Of a stretch of 64,000 nucleotides of DNA, positions 37,012 through 46,517 are shown piece by piece. The position numbers and the translations under genes were made by a program. The stretch covers positions 1-64,000 of the forward strand of contig JAISZB010000216.1 in NCBI GenBank assembly GCA_031269465.1. The letters run 5' to 3'. This DNA is from Clostridiales bacterium (GTDB lineage Bacteria; Bacillota; Clostridia; Lachnospirales; WQUN01). The notes under the pieces were generated by a model. The model was given only the letters and a program-made list of their open reading frames with translations. It was not told the DNA's origin and ran no database searches. How positions within the stretch are numbered: position 1 is the stretch's first letter; each line of letters starts with the position of its first letter.

Positions 37012-38100
37012 ATGCGTGAAGGACAAGTTAGGATTCCATCGGGTTGCGCGATATCGGGAATATTTTCTAAGTCAGGAATGAAATTCAGCGGGAAAGACAT
37101 CGTAAAGTCGATTGGAGTCATGCATGATCGCTCAAACGGCCTTGGAGGCGGTTTCGCTGGATATGGAATCTATCCTGAGTATAAGGATTACTACGCTTTC
37201 CATTTGTTTTACGACAGCATTCAAGCTAAAAAAGACTGCGAAGAGTTTCTGAACCGCCACTTTGAAATAGCGCACTGCTCGGAAATTCCAACGAAAAGGA
37301 CGGATGGGGTAGACAATGCGCCGTTGATATGGCGCTACTTCATTTCGCCGCACACCACGAAGCTGAGCGCAAGCCAATTGGATGAGCGCGAATACGTAGT
37401 AAAATGCGTATTCCGCATAAATGCCAAGATAGACGGCTGCTACGTATTCTCCAGCGGGAAGGACATGGGCGTTTTCAAAGGCGTTGGGTTTCCGGAGGAC
37501 ATAGCCAAGTTTTATATGATTGAAGACTATGAGGGATACTCGTTCACCGCCCACGGAAGATACCCAACAAACACTCCCGGATGGTGGGGAGGTGCGCATC
37601 CATTCGGACTCTTGGACTATTCAGTGGTCCACAACGGAGAGATATCCTCCTATGACGCCAATCGCAGGGCTATTGAGATGTACGGCTACGAATGCAAGCT
37701 TTTGACTGACACTGAAGTCATAACATATATAATTGACTACCTGCACAGGAAAAAAGGGCTTACTTACCAAGAGATCTCATGGGTGGCAGCCGCGCCGTTC
37801 TGGCAGACAATCGAGGATATGCCGGACGGGGACAGGCAGATTCATGAATACCTGCGAAACGTTTTCTCAGCGCAGCTTATAACAGGGCCGTTTTCTATAA
37901 TAGCCGGGTTTGAGGGCGGCATGATGGCCCTGAATGACAGGCTGAAGCTCAGAAGCATGGTAGTGGGCGAAAAGGGCGATAAAGTCTACATCTCCAGCGA
38001 AGAGGCCGCGATAAGGATAATTGAGCCTGATCTAGAAAAGATCTGGTCGCCGAGAGGCGGGGAAGCGGTAATAGTCACTTTGGATGGAGGCGGTGCTTGA
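37012..38100 (+). CDS. Glutamate synthase, glutamine amidotransferase subunit (split, archaeal type)
   Basis: 362 residues. Class II (Ntn) glutaminase domain: IPSGCAISGIFSKSG puts the likely nucleophile Cys at about residue 11 after a short leader that would be removed. FTAHGRYPTNTPGWWGGAHP, YSVVHNGEISSY and DTEVITYIIDYL are class II GATase signatures. It releases ammonia from glutamine for the FMN subunit. ATG 37009 or 37012 lacks a good RBS because a PAL-1 copy ends 25 bases upstream. The stop overlaps the next start. Confidence 0.9.
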   Translation: MREGQVRIPSGCAISGIFSKSGMKFSGKDIVKSIGVMHDRSNGLGGGFAGYGIYPEYKDYYAFHLFYDSIQAKKDCEEFLNRHFEIAHCSEIPTKRTDGVDNAPLIWRYFISPHTTKLSASQLDEREYVVKCVFRINAKIDGCYVFSSGKDMGVFKGVGFPEDIAKFYMIEDYEGYSFTAHGRYPTNTPGWWGGAHPFGLLDYSVVHNGEISSYDANRRAIEMYGYECKLLTDTEVITYIIDYLHRKKGLTYQEISWVAAAPFWQTIEDMPDGDRQIHEYLRNVFSAQLITGPFSIIAGFEGGMMALNDRLKLRSMVVGEKGDKVYISSEEAAIRIIEPDLEKIWSPRGGEAVIVTLDGGGA

Positions 38101-39605
38101 TGGGCTCTTTCGACTTAATGCCGGACTACGAGGTAGCAAGGAATTATGACAGATGCATTGCCTGCAGGGTCTGCGAGAGGCAGTGCTCGAACTTGGTTCA
38201 CGAGTATTCGGAAGAAATCGGCAGAATGACGGCGGATGACTCCAAGTGCGTCAACTGCCACAGATGCGTATCGCTGTGCCCCACAAGGGCGCTTAAAATC
38301 GTCCAGTCTGACAATACATACAAGCTCAACTGCAACTGGACGTCAAAATCGATAAAGGAAATTTTCACCCAGGCATCTACAGGAAGCGTCCTGCTCTCCA
38401 GCATGGGAAATCCCGAAGACTACCCTGTTTACTTTGACAAAATGACAATAAATGCCTCCCAGGTCACAAACCCGTCCATTGATCCGCTGAGGGAGCCGAT
38501 GGAAACCCGCGTTTTCCTGGGCGCCAAGCCAGAAAAAATCGAACGGGACGCAAATGGAAAGATTAAGTGCAATCTGTCGCCTCAGCTTAAGCTCGCCATG
38601 CCGATGATGTTTTCCGCCATGAGCTATGGCTCAATCAGCTACAATGCGCATGAGTCCCTGGCAAGAGCGGCGGAAGAGCTGGACATATATTACAACACCG
38701 GCGAGGGCGGGCTGAACGAGGATTTTTACAAGTTTGGAAATAATACCATAGTCCAGGTGGCATCCGGGCGCTTTGGCGTTCATAGAAAGTACCTGAATCA
38801 AGGCGCCGCTGTTGAGATAAAAATGGGACAGGGCGCCAAGCCTGGAATTGGCGGGCATTTGCCAGGAAAAAAGATAGATTCGGACATCTCCAGAACCCGC
38901 ATGACCCCGGAAGGTTCGGATGCCATTTCTCCAGCCCCCCACCACGACATCTATTCCATTGAGGATTTGCGCCAGCTGGTGTATTCCCTCAAAGAGGCCA
39001 CAGACTACAAACTCCCGATAATAGTCAAGATAGCGGCAGTGCACAATGTGGCGGCAATTGCAAGCGGCATAGCCAGAAGCGGAGCCGACGTGATATCGAT
39101 AGACGGCTTTAGAGGCGGCACGGGCGCAGCTCCTACAAGAATAAGAGACTGCGTGGGAATACCCATAGAACTCGCTCTGGCCAGCGTCGATACCAGGCTC
39201 AGGAAAGAAGGCATACGCGACAGGGTGTCTATTGTTGCGGGCGGAGGCATAAGAAGCAGCACCGACATCGTCAAATCCATAGCTTTGGGGGCGGATTGCG
39301 TATACTTGGGCACTTCAGCGCTTCTGGCATTGGGATGCCACCTTTGCAGATCATGCCAAGCGGGAAAGTGCAATTGGGGCATAGCCACTCAGGAGCCGGA
39401 GCTTGTTAGGCGGCTTAATCCGGATATCGGGTACAAGCGGCTTGTAAATCTCATGCGCGCGTGGCAGCATGAAATAGAAGAGATAATGGGCGGCATGGGA
39501 ATAAACTCCATAGAAGCGCTGAGAGGCAACCGGCTGATGCTTAGAGGGGTTGGCCTGAATGAGAAGGAGCTTGGCATCTTGGGCATCTTGCATGCTGGCG
39601 AATGA
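38100..39605 (+). CDS. Glutamate synthase, FMN/ferredoxin synthase subunit
   Basis: 501 residues. Two [4Fe-4S] motifs at the N-terminus (CIACRVCERQC, about 18; CVNCHRCVSLCP, about 49), then the FMN-binding (beta/alpha)8 synthase domain: MFSAMSYGSISYNAHESLA, GEGGLNEDFYKFG, GQGAKPGIGGHLPG, GFRGGTGAAP and the Cys cluster GCHLCRSCQAGKCNWG (about 412). It transfers ammonia to 2-oxoglutarate to form glutamate. The ATG overlaps the previous TGA; GGAGG is 9 bases upstream. Confidence 0.93.
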   Translation: MGSFDLMPDYEVARNYDRCIACRVCERQCSNLVHEYSEEIGRMTADDSKCVNCHRCVSLCPTRALKIVQSDNTYKLNCNWTSKSIKEIFTQASTGSVLLSSMGNPEDYPVYFDKMTINASQVTNPSIDPLREPMETRVFLGAKPEKIERDANGKIKCNLSPQLKLAMPMMFSAMSYGSISYNAHESLARAAEELDIYYNTGEGGLNEDFYKFGNNTIVQVASGRFGVHRKYLNQGAAVEIKMGQGAKPGIGGHLPGKKIDSDISRTRMTPEGSDAISPAPHHDIYSIEDLRQLVYSLKEATDYKLPIIVKIAAVHNVAAIASGIARSGADVISIDGFRGGTGAAPTRIRDCVGIPIELALASVDTRLRKEGIRDRVSIVAGGGIRSSTDIVKSIALGADCVYLGTSALLALGCHLCRSCQAGKCNWGIATQEPELVRRLNPDIGYKRLVNLMRAWQHEIEEIMGGMGINSIEALRGNRLMLRGVGLNEKELGILGILHAGE

Positions 39606-39667
39606 GTAGATTAAGCGGCATATGCCTTATCAAAAAAAGGCTGCCGCTTTGGCAGGGGAGGATGTCA

Positions 39668-40102
39668 TTGAAGCGCGTTTATGTGAATGAAAAATGGTGT
39701 CTTGGCTGTCATCTATGCGAATACTACTGCGCATTCGCGCAGACGAATAAAAAAGATATGGCCTGGGCCTTGAAAGACAAAAAGATATTCCCTAATATAA
39801 GAGTTGAAGACGACGGCGCAATACATTTCGCGGTCTCATGCAGGCACTGCGCGGAGCCAATATGCGTAAAGAGCTGCATTTCAGGCGCCTTGTCCATAGT
39901 GGACGGCGTGATAGAGATAGACAAGGACAAATGCATAGGATGCTTCACATGCATTCTGACATGCCCATATGGCGCGATAACGCCTGCCGAAAACGGGCAG
40001 GCGATCCAAAAATGCGAGCTTTGCGTGCGAACCGCTGAAGGGACGCCTCAATGCGCCGCCCATTGCCCGAATGCGGCCATAGTGTATGAGGACAGGGGGT
40101 GA
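39668..40102 (+). CDS. Four-cluster ferredoxin-type electron transfer subunit
   Basis: 144 residues from TTG 39668 (GGGGAGG six bases upstream); a longer frame back to 39602 is less likely. Four cysteine groups, CLGCHLCEYYC, CRHCAEPICVKSC, CIGCFTCILTC and CELCVRTAEGTPQCAAHC, as in DMSO-reductase/HycB-type iron-sulfur subunits. It probably carries electrons between the FAD subunit and the FMN subunit of the glutamate synthase complex. Confidence 0.88.
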   Translation: MKRVYVNEKWCLGCHLCEYYCAFAQTNKKDMAWALKDKKIFPNIRVEDDGAIHFAVSCRHCAEPICVKSCISGALSIVDGVIEIDKDKCIGCFTCILTCPYGAITPAENGQAIQKCELCVRTAEGTPQCAAHCPNAAIVYEDRG

Positions 40103-40107
40103 ACCGG

Positions 40108-41337
40108 TTGAGATATGTTTGCATCGGAAATTCAGCGGGCGCTGTAGGCGCTGCGGAAGCCATAAGGAAATATGGGGGGCAAGGCGAAATAGTCTTTATA
40201 TCAGATGAGCCCCACCACACATATTCCAGGCCTTTAATATCATATCTTCTGCTAGGCAGGACTACTGAGGAGAGGATGAGATACAGAGGCGCCTCGTTCT
40301 ACGACGATTTGGGAATCGAGCTCAAGGCTCCGGTGAAGGCGGTTGCCATAGATTTGCCCAAGAAGAGAGTCATCCTTGAGGGCGGTGAGGAAGAGCCGTA
40401 CGACAAGCTTCTGGTAGCGACAGGTTCGCTACCCTTCATTCCCGCGGCGGAAGGCCTGAACAGGGTGAAGAAGGTCTTTTCCTTCATGAGCTTGGATGAT
40501 GCGAAAGCCCTGGAAAAAGCGATATGCCCGGAGTCGCGGGTGCTAATCATAGGGGCCGGGCTTATTGGCCTCAAGTGCGCCGAAAGCCTGCTTGAAAGAG
40601 TCAAGGGCATAGATGTGGTTGATTTGGCGCCAAGGATACTTTCTTCGATTCTTGATGAAGAAGGGGCGCTGATAGTTCAAAGGCATCTTGCGGATAAAGG
40701 CGTCGCTTTCCATTTGGCGCAGAGCGCGTCAAGCTTTGAGGAAGGCCGCGCGATCCTCTCGGGCGGACGGACGCTGGATTTTGACATCCTGGTCATGGCC
40801 GTAGGCGTAAAGCCGAATGTCGATCTCGCGAAAGCCGCGGGGCTGGAGGTTGGAAGGGGAATCATAGTAAACAGCAGGATGGAAACGTCCGCGCCTGATG
40901 TGTATGCGGCGGGAGACTGCACCCAGTCGGTTGATGCGTCATCCGGAGTTTCAAAGATCATGGCGCTTCTCCCCAACGCCTACATGCAGGGAGAATGCGC
41001 CGGCGCGAACATGGCGGGAGAAAAGGCTTCCTTTACAAAGGCAATTTCCATGAATGCCATCGGCTTTTTCGGCCTGCATATTCTTACAGCGGGAACTTAC
41101 GCGGGGGATTCCTACTTGGAATCAGATGGAAATAGATATAAAAAGCTGTTTTATTCTGGCAACCGCTTAAACGGATTCATTTTGATAGGAAGCGAAGACC
41201 GGGCAGGGGTCTATACAAGCCTGATAAGAGATCAGACTCCGCTCGACGAGGTGGATTTCGACTTATTGTGCAGGCAGCCTAGCCTGGCCGCTTTCGCGCG
41301 GCAGGCCAGAGCCGCTAAGCTTGGAGGTGCGCAGTGA
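40108..41337 (+). CDS. FAD-dependent pyridine nucleotide-disulfide oxidoreductase
   Basis: 409 residues from TTG 40108 (AGGGGGTGA upstream; GTG 40099 is an alternative). First dinucleotide motif YVCIGNSAGAVGAAEAI, second VLIIGAGLIGLKCAE (about 145), and the FAD-closing VYAAGDCTQSV (about 267). Matches the NADH oxidase/rubredoxin reductase-like group found in split glutamate synthases. Likely feeds electrons from NAD(P)H to the iron-sulfur partner. Confidence 0.9.
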   Translation: MRYVCIGNSAGAVGAAEAIRKYGGQGEIVFISDEPHHTYSRPLISYLLLGRTTEERMRYRGASFYDDLGIELKAPVKAVAIDLPKKRVILEGGEEEPYDKLLVATGSLPFIPAAEGLNRVKKVFSFMSLDDAKALEKAICPESRVLIIGAGLIGLKCAESLLERVKGIDVVDLAPRILSSILDEEGALIVQRHLADKGVAFHLAQSASSFEEGRAILSGGRTLDFDILVMAVGVKPNVDLAKAAGLEVGRGIIVNSRMETSAPDVYAAGDCTQSVDASSGVSKIMALLPNAYMQGECAGANMAGEKASFTKAISMNAIGFFGLHILTAGTYAGDSYLESDGNRYKKLFYSGNRLNGFILIGSEDRAGVYTSLIRDQTPLDEVDFDLLCRQPSLAAFARQARAAKLGGAQ

Positions 41338-42071
41338 TGTCTGAATTGGAGATAACCGCGGGCCTGATGGATTTTAAAGAGTTAAATCGCATGGTAAAGA
41401 GCCATGACGGCGACGTGCTTATAGACAAATGCTACGGCCAGCGCTACATTGGAGCGGGTCTAGGCGGGAAATCCATAAGGATAAACGGAACTCCCGGAAA
41501 CGCGATGGGCGCTTATCTGGATGGAGCTTCAATCATTGTAAGAGGAAATGCGCAAGATGCCGTAGGAGACACTATGAATGACGGCGAGATTATAATACAT
41601 GGCAACGCTGGGGACGCCCTGGGATATGGAATGCGCGGAGGCTCCATATTTGTAAAGGGGAATTCCGGATATCGCACAGGGATACACATGAAGGAATATC
41701 AGGACAGAAAGCCGCTTATAATAGTAGGCGGCAGAGTCGGGAGCTTTCTCGGGGAATATATGGCTGGAGGGCTTGCGATTGTGCTTGGAATCGGCGCAGG
41801 AGGCGCGCTTCCGGTCGGAAATTTCACCGGCACAGGAATGCACGGAGGCTCAATGTTTATAAGATCCGATGTAGAGCCTGCCCGCCTTCCCAAGCAGGTG
41901 ACAATTGAAACAGCCCAGGATGAGGACATTTTAAGCATAGCTCCTCATGTGAGCCGCTTCGCGGCTATATTCGGATTCGACGGAAAAGAGCTTTTAAAAG
42001 GGAACTTCTTTCTGCTCAGACCCAATGCCAAAAACCCGTATCATACCCTTTACACTCCGAATCTACGGTAA
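41337..42071 (+). CDS. Glutamate synthase GXGXG domain subunit
   Basis: 244 residues. Repeated right-handed beta-helix turns: GQRYIGAGLGGKSIRING, GAYLDGASIIVRGNAQDAVG, GEIIIHGNAGDALGYGMRGG. This is the GXGXG (alpha-subunit C-terminal) domain as a separate protein, structural in the synthase complex. Start ATG 41337 overlaps the previous stop region; GGAGGTG upstream. Confidence 0.92.
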   Translation: MSELEITAGLMDFKELNRMVKSHDGDVLIDKCYGQRYIGAGLGGKSIRINGTPGNAMGAYLDGASIIVRGNAQDAVGDTMNDGEIIIHGNAGDALGYGMRGGSIFVKGNSGYRTGIHMKEYQDRKPLIIVGGRVGSFLGEYMAGGLAIVLGIGAGGALPVGNFTGTGMHGGSMFIRSDVEPARLPKQVTIETAQDEDILSIAPHVSRFAAIFGFDGKELLKGNFFLLRPNAKNPYHTLYTPNLR

Positions 42072-42084
42072 GGAGGCAAAACCA

Positions 42085-43398
42085 ATGCCAAGCATCACAG
42101 TTCGTGAGGCGATGGCCTATGTACAGAAGAATGATGTGAAATTCATCAGGCTGGCTTTCTGCGATTTATTCGGCGCGCAGAAAAACCTGTCGATAATGCC
42201 CAATGAGCTCCCGAAGGCGTTTGAAAGCGGCGTATCGCTAGACGCATCCGGAATCAAGGGTTTTTCTGATGTTACAAGCTCTGATTTGTCTTTATTTCCA
42301 GATCCTGACACCTTGGGCGCGTTGCCATGGCGTCCGGGTCCCGGCAGAGTAGCGCGCTTCTTCTGCGACATCAGGCATCCCGATGGGACGCCATTTTCAG
42401 GAGATTGCAGGAATGTCCTTAAAAATGCGGTTATGCACGCCCAACGTTTGAAGCTTGAAAGCAAGATAGGGGTTGAATGCGAGTTCTATCTCTTCAAGAC
42501 GGACGAAAACGGAGAGCCTGTGGATCAAACCTTGGATCGCGGAGGCTACCTGGACATAGCTCCTCTGGACAGAGGCGAAGACATACGCCGAGAAATCTGC
42601 TTGAATCTTCAAGAAATGGGCCTTTCCCCTGAACGCTCCCACCACAAGCAGGGTCCGGGACAAAACGAAATAGATTTCAAGTTCAGCGACGTTATGACCT
42701 CGGCTGACAACCTTCTGGCTTTTAAGGCTCTAGTGAAAGCTATCGCTTCAAGGAACGGGCTGTTCGCCTCGTTCATGCCGAAGCCGCTTATAGGCAAGAG
42801 CGGAAACGGATTGCATGTGAATCTGTCGCTCACATCCGGCGGCGAGAACATATTTCGCAGGAAAGATCTGGCAGGTTCTGCGGGCAGGTTCATAGCCGGG
42901 GTTTTGGCAAGGGTTCCTGAAGCCTCCGTGTTTTTGAATCCGCTTGCAAACTCTTACGAACGATTCGGAAGCTTTGAAGCGCCGAAATATGTTTCTTGGT
43001 CATTTCAGAACCTTTCGCAACTCTTGCGCGTGCCGGCCAGGCAAAGCGAAAATGCGAGGATGGAGCTTAGATCAACTGATCCTTCGATAAACCCGTATTT
43101 GGCGTTCGCGCTTATCTTGGAAGCTGGCCTTGAGGGAATAGAAAAAGGCTTGGAGCTGCCGCCTCCGCTGGACGAAGATCTTTGCAGCAATGAATCGGCT
43201 GCAAAAGGCCTTGCGATGCTTCCTCTGTCTCTGGAAGAAGCGCTTAAGCTGGCTCAGGAGAGCGAGTTCATAAAAAAATCCCTGCCTGAGCAAATAAGGG
43301 TCAATTACTTGAAGCTAAAGAAAGTAGAGGCGGCTGAGTTCGCAGCTGTTGCAAATAAAGAAGCGTTTTACAAGCATGCCTATTTCGGAGCAGTGTAA
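42085..43398 (+). CDS. glnA: Glutamine synthetase
   Basis: 437 residues from the ATG at 42085 (AAGGAGG, 8 bases). GS beta-grasp at the N-terminus (FIRLAFCDLFGAQKNL), then EIDFKFSDVMTSADNLLAFK, GNGLHVNLSL, NSYERFGSFEAPKY and the ATP-site RVPARQSENARMELRSTDP. GSI-like, somewhat shorter than enteric GlnA. It makes glutamine from glutamate and ammonium, completing the GS-GOGAT cycle with the genes upstream. Confidence 0.94.
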   Translation: MPSITVREAMAYVQKNDVKFIRLAFCDLFGAQKNLSIMPNELPKAFESGVSLDASGIKGFSDVTSSDLSLFPDPDTLGALPWRPGPGRVARFFCDIRHPDGTPFSGDCRNVLKNAVMHAQRLKLESKIGVECEFYLFKTDENGEPVDQTLDRGGYLDIAPLDRGEDIRREICLNLQEMGLSPERSHHKQGPGQNEIDFKFSDVMTSADNLLAFKALVKAIASRNGLFASFMPKPLIGKSGNGLHVNLSLTSGGENIFRRKDLAGSAGRFIAGVLARVPEASVFLNPLANSYERFGSFEAPKYVSWSFQNLSQLLRVPARQSENARMELRSTDPSINPYLAFALILEAGLEGIEKGLELPPPLDEDLCSNESAAKGLAMLPLSLEEALKLAQESEFIKKSLPEQIRVNYLKLKKVEAAEFAAVANKEAFYKHAYFGAV

Positions 43399-43533
43399 GG
43401 ACGCGGTTATGCGGCTTGAGGCGAAAACGCCTCATGCCGCAAAAACAAGCATGACTTGCCCTGTGCCGCCGGAGCCAGGAGACATAATAATTGCTGGAAT
43501 GGCGGCCATTTCGTCCGAAAGGAGCGGATTATA

Positions 43534-44103
43534 TTGGAAAGCGCTTTAATTGTATCCACTTCCGAAAAATCAATCGCTTTTTTTACTGAAATGCTTAAGG
43601 CTGCTTCCTGCGACAAGGTAGTCACGGTTCCTACATGCGGACAGGCGAGAAGGAGCATCATGGATCGCGATTTTGACATGTGCATTATTAACGCCCCGTT
43701 AAAGGACGAATCTGGGGAAAGCCTTTCTGTAAATATAGCGTCAAGAGGGTTTTGCCAAGTGCTTCTCGCGGTGAAGGCGGAATACTTTGACGAAGTGTCC
43801 GCACATGTAGAGGACTCAGGCGTAATAACTGTGGCTAAGCCGATAAACAGAGCCCTTTTTTGGAATGCTATAAAGCTTGCGAAGGCAGCTCAGACGAAAG
43901 TTCGAATTCTGCAAAGCGAGAACTCAAAGTTAATCCAAAGAATTGAGGACATCCGTGTCATAGATCGGGCAAAATGCATACTTATCAGCTATCTTGCGAT
44001 GTCGGAGCCTGAAGCCCATAAGTACATCGAAAAGCAGGCCATGGATATGCGCAAGCCAAAAAGGGCAATAGCGGAAGGAATTCTGAAAACTTATGAAAGT
44101 TGA
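43534..44103 (+). CDS. ANTAR-domain response regulator
   Basis: 189 residues from TTG 43534 (AAAGGAG upstream). Receiver-like N-terminal domain (ALIVSTSEKSIAFFTEMLKA; putative acceptor region DFDMCIINAP, which lacks an obvious Asp at the usual spot), a short coiled coil (QSENSKLIQRIED), and a C-terminal ANTAR domain (VIDRAKCILISYLAMSEPEA, YIEKQAMDMRKPKRAIAEGI). ANTAR proteins bind paired hairpins in nascent RNA to prevent termination. Placed beside glnA, it probably regulates nitrogen genes. Confidence 0.87.
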   Translation: MESALIVSTSEKSIAFFTEMLKAASCDKVVTVPTCGQARRSIMDRDFDMCIINAPLKDESGESLSVNIASRGFCQVLLAVKAEYFDEVSAHVEDSGVITVAKPINRALFWNAIKLAKAAQTKVRILQSENSKLIQRIEDIRVIDRAKCILISYLAMSEPEAHKYIEKQAMDMRKPKRAIAEGILKTYES

Positions 44104-45541
44104 CAGCATGAATGAAATCGCTGAAAACAAACCGCGAGAAGAATGCGCTGTTTTCGGGGTCAGCCTCAAGGAGATGGAGGAAGCGGCGGGGATAACCTAC
44201 AACGGCTTGCTATCGCTTCAGCACAGAGGACAGGAGGCGGCTGGGATTGCGGTTCTCTGCGGCAATGACATGATATGCCAAAAAGGCATGGGGCTGGTAA
44301 ATGAAGTCTTTACAGGAGATACCCTTGACAAGCTTCCTCGCAGCACCATGGCAACAGGCCATACCCGCTACTCCACCACCGGAAGCAACACCCTGGAAAA
44401 CGGGCAGCCCTTCATCACGGAATTCCTTACAGGAAGAATAGCCACATCGCACAACGGCAACATTATAAACGCCAGGCAAATAAGAGAGCGTCTACTCGGA
44501 TACGGCTTGAACTTCAAAGCTACGTCTGACAGTGAAGTCATCTCGTCTTTGATAGCATACTATACTGTTAAAACCGGAAGCATTGAGAAGGGCGCCGTGA
44601 AGGCCGCCAGCCTTCTAAGAGGCGCCTTTTCCCTTGTTGTGCTTGCAAGCGGCGGAAAGCTGATAGCCATACGCGATCCCAGCGGCTTCCGCCCCCTGTG
44701 CATAGGAAAAAGCTCAATGGGGGTCGCCGTCGCTTCAGAAAGCTGCGCGCTTGAAAGCTGCAGCTTCGATTTCATTCGGGATGTCTATCCCGGGGAAATT
44801 GTAATTATGGAAAAAGGTGAAATCACCTTTGAAGAGATTGTCCTGACCGATAAAGATCCGGATTCCGGACTTTGCATCTTCGAGTACGTGTATTTTGCCA
44901 GGCCGGATTCATGCATTGATTCTTTAAGCGTATACGAAGCCAGATACAGAATGGGGAAGATCCTCTCAAAAGAGTATCCGGTAGAGGCGGACGCGGTATG
45001 CGGCGTGCCCGACAGCGGCTTGGAGGCCGCAATCGGCTACAGCGCCGCAACTGGCATACCTCTGGTATCTGGCTTTGTGAAGAATCGGTACATAGGAAGA
45101 AGCTTCATCTACCCCATCCAGTCCCAGCGCGAAAGCGCGGTCAGGCTGAAGCTGAATCCTCTTAGGGCTAATGTAAACGGCAAAAGGATAGTTCTGGTGG
45201 ACGACTCGATAGTGCGCGGAACCACAAGCGCAAGCATTGTAAAGTCTCTGAAGGGCGCGGGCGCGGCCGAGGTTCATATGAGGATATCCTCGCCGCCGTT
45301 TATGTACACATGCCATTACGGCACTGACATAGACAATGAGGAGAATCTCATAGCGAACCAGATGGGCATTGAAAGGATTACCAAGGCGATAGGGGCTGAC
45401 AGCTTAGGCTATATAAGCATCAAGGGCCTGAAAAACGCCTGCAGGAATAGCAGCATGAAGTTTTGCACTAAGTGCTTCACTGGAGATGCAGCGAGAGCGG
45501 AAAGCGGGAAGTTTGATCTGGAGAAGGCGCAGCTTTCTTGA
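44093..45541 (+). CDS. purF: Amidophosphoribosyltransferase
   Basis: 482 residues. A short propeptide precedes catalytic Cys in EECAVFGVS; GLLSLQHRGQEAAG is the class II glutaminase region, and VLVDDSIVRGTTSASIV is the PRPP-binding loop (about 363). Cysteines in LCIFEYVYFARPD, YTCHYGTD and FCTKCFTG correspond to the [4Fe-4S] type of B. subtilis. It starts purine synthesis from PRPP and glutamine. Overlaps the ANTAR gene; GTG/ATG alternatives at 44093 and 44108. Confidence 0.95.
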   Translation: MKVDSMNEIAENKPREECAVFGVSLKEMEEAAGITYNGLLSLQHRGQEAAGIAVLCGNDMICQKGMGLVNEVFTGDTLDKLPRSTMATGHTRYSTTGSNTLENGQPFITEFLTGRIATSHNGNIINARQIRERLLGYGLNFKATSDSEVISSLIAYYTVKTGSIEKGAVKAASLLRGAFSLVVLASGGKLIAIRDPSGFRPLCIGKSSMGVAVASESCALESCSFDFIRDVYPGEIVIMEKGEITFEEIVLTDKDPDSGLCIFEYVYFARPDSCIDSLSVYEARYRMGKILSKEYPVEADAVCGVPDSGLEAAIGYSAATGIPLVSGFVKNRYIGRSFIYPIQSQRESAVRLKLNPLRANVNGKRIVLVDDSIVRGTTSASIVKSLKGAGAAEVHMRISSPPFMYTCHYGTDIDNEENLIANQMGIERITKAIGADSLGYISIKGLKNACRNSSMKFCTKCFTGDAARAESGKFDLEKAQLS

Positions 45542-45593
45542 AGCGTTGCCGGCGGATGCTATAAATCCGCAGGCGCTGGGAGGTTCGTATATT

Positions 45594-46517
45594 TTGAAAT
45601 TGTCTTTTGTGAAGATGCAGGGATGCGGCAACGACTACATCTATTTCGACTGCTTCAAGCAGGCTGTTAACGAGCCTGAAAAATTGGCCGTCACTCTATC
45701 AGACAGGCATTTCGGCATAGGAGGGGATGGGTTGGTTCTGATCCTGCCTTCAGATTGCGCAGACGCAAAGATGAGGATGTTCAATATCGACGGAAGCGAA
45801 GGAAAGATGTGCGGGAACGCAATACGTTGCGTTGCCAAATACCTGTATGAAAGCGGCTTGGCCCAAAGATCCGAACTGATGATAGAGACGCTGAGCGGCG
45901 TGAAGAGAATAGCGCTTCAGACGCTAGACGACGCTGAAAGGAAAATATGCGTCCGCGCTAAAGTTGACATGGGCGCGGCCATATTTGAGGCGGGGTTGAT
46001 CCCTACTATTCTTGAGCCAAATAAAGTCTTTCTCTCAAGGCGCGCGGTTCTGGACAAACCATTCGAGATCGGCGGGGACGATTTTCGCGTCACATGCGTT
46101 TCAATGGGAAATCCGCATGCCGTCGTATTCATGCAGAACATAAAAAAAGCGCCTCTCATAGATTCTAATGCGAAACTTTGCCTTGCAAATCTGGATCTCC
46201 TTGACATTGGGCCGAAGTTTGAGAAAAATCCCGCTTTTCCAGAGTCTGTGAATACGGAGTTCGTTGAAGTTATAAGCGTCAAGGAGCTGAGCATGAGGGT
46301 TTGGGAGCGGGGCAGCGGAGAGACTCTTGCCTGCGGAACCGGCGCGTGCGCTGCTGTCGCCGCCGCAGTTGCGTGTTCATATTGCAAGGAAGGCGATGAT
46401 ATAACTGTGCACCTTAAAGGCGGAGATCTTGCCGTCAACTTTTCGGCAAGCCGGGTGATGATGACAGGCGGCTGTGAGAAGGCATTCGAGGGAGTGGTTG
46501 ACATTGTGCAATACTAA
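45594..46517 (+). CDS. dapF: Diaminopimelate epimerase
   Basis: 307 residues from TTG 45594 (GGGAGG 10 bases upstream); a longer frame overlapping purF lacks family similarity. [14 protein letters not shown] opens the protein. The two catalytic cysteines lie in [10 protein letters not shown] (about 76) and [10 protein letters not shown] (about 250). Converts LL-DAP to meso-DAP for lysine and peptidoglycan. Its end overlaps pyrG. Confidence 0.95.
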   Translation: MKLSFVKMQGCGNDYIYFDCFKQAVNEPEKLAVTLSDRHFGIGGDGLVLILPSDCADAKMRMFNIDGSEGKMCGNAIRCVAKYLYESGLAQRSELMIETLSGVKRIALQTLDDAERKICVRAKVDMGAAIFEAGLIPTILEPNKVFLSRRAVLDKPFEIGGDDFRVTCVSMGNPHAVVFMQNIKKAPLIDSNAKLCLANLDLLDIGPKFEKNPAFPESVNTEFVEVISVKELSMRVWERGSGETLACGTGACAAVAAAVACSYCKEGDDITVHLKGGDLAVNFSASRVMMTGGCEKAFEGVVDIVQY

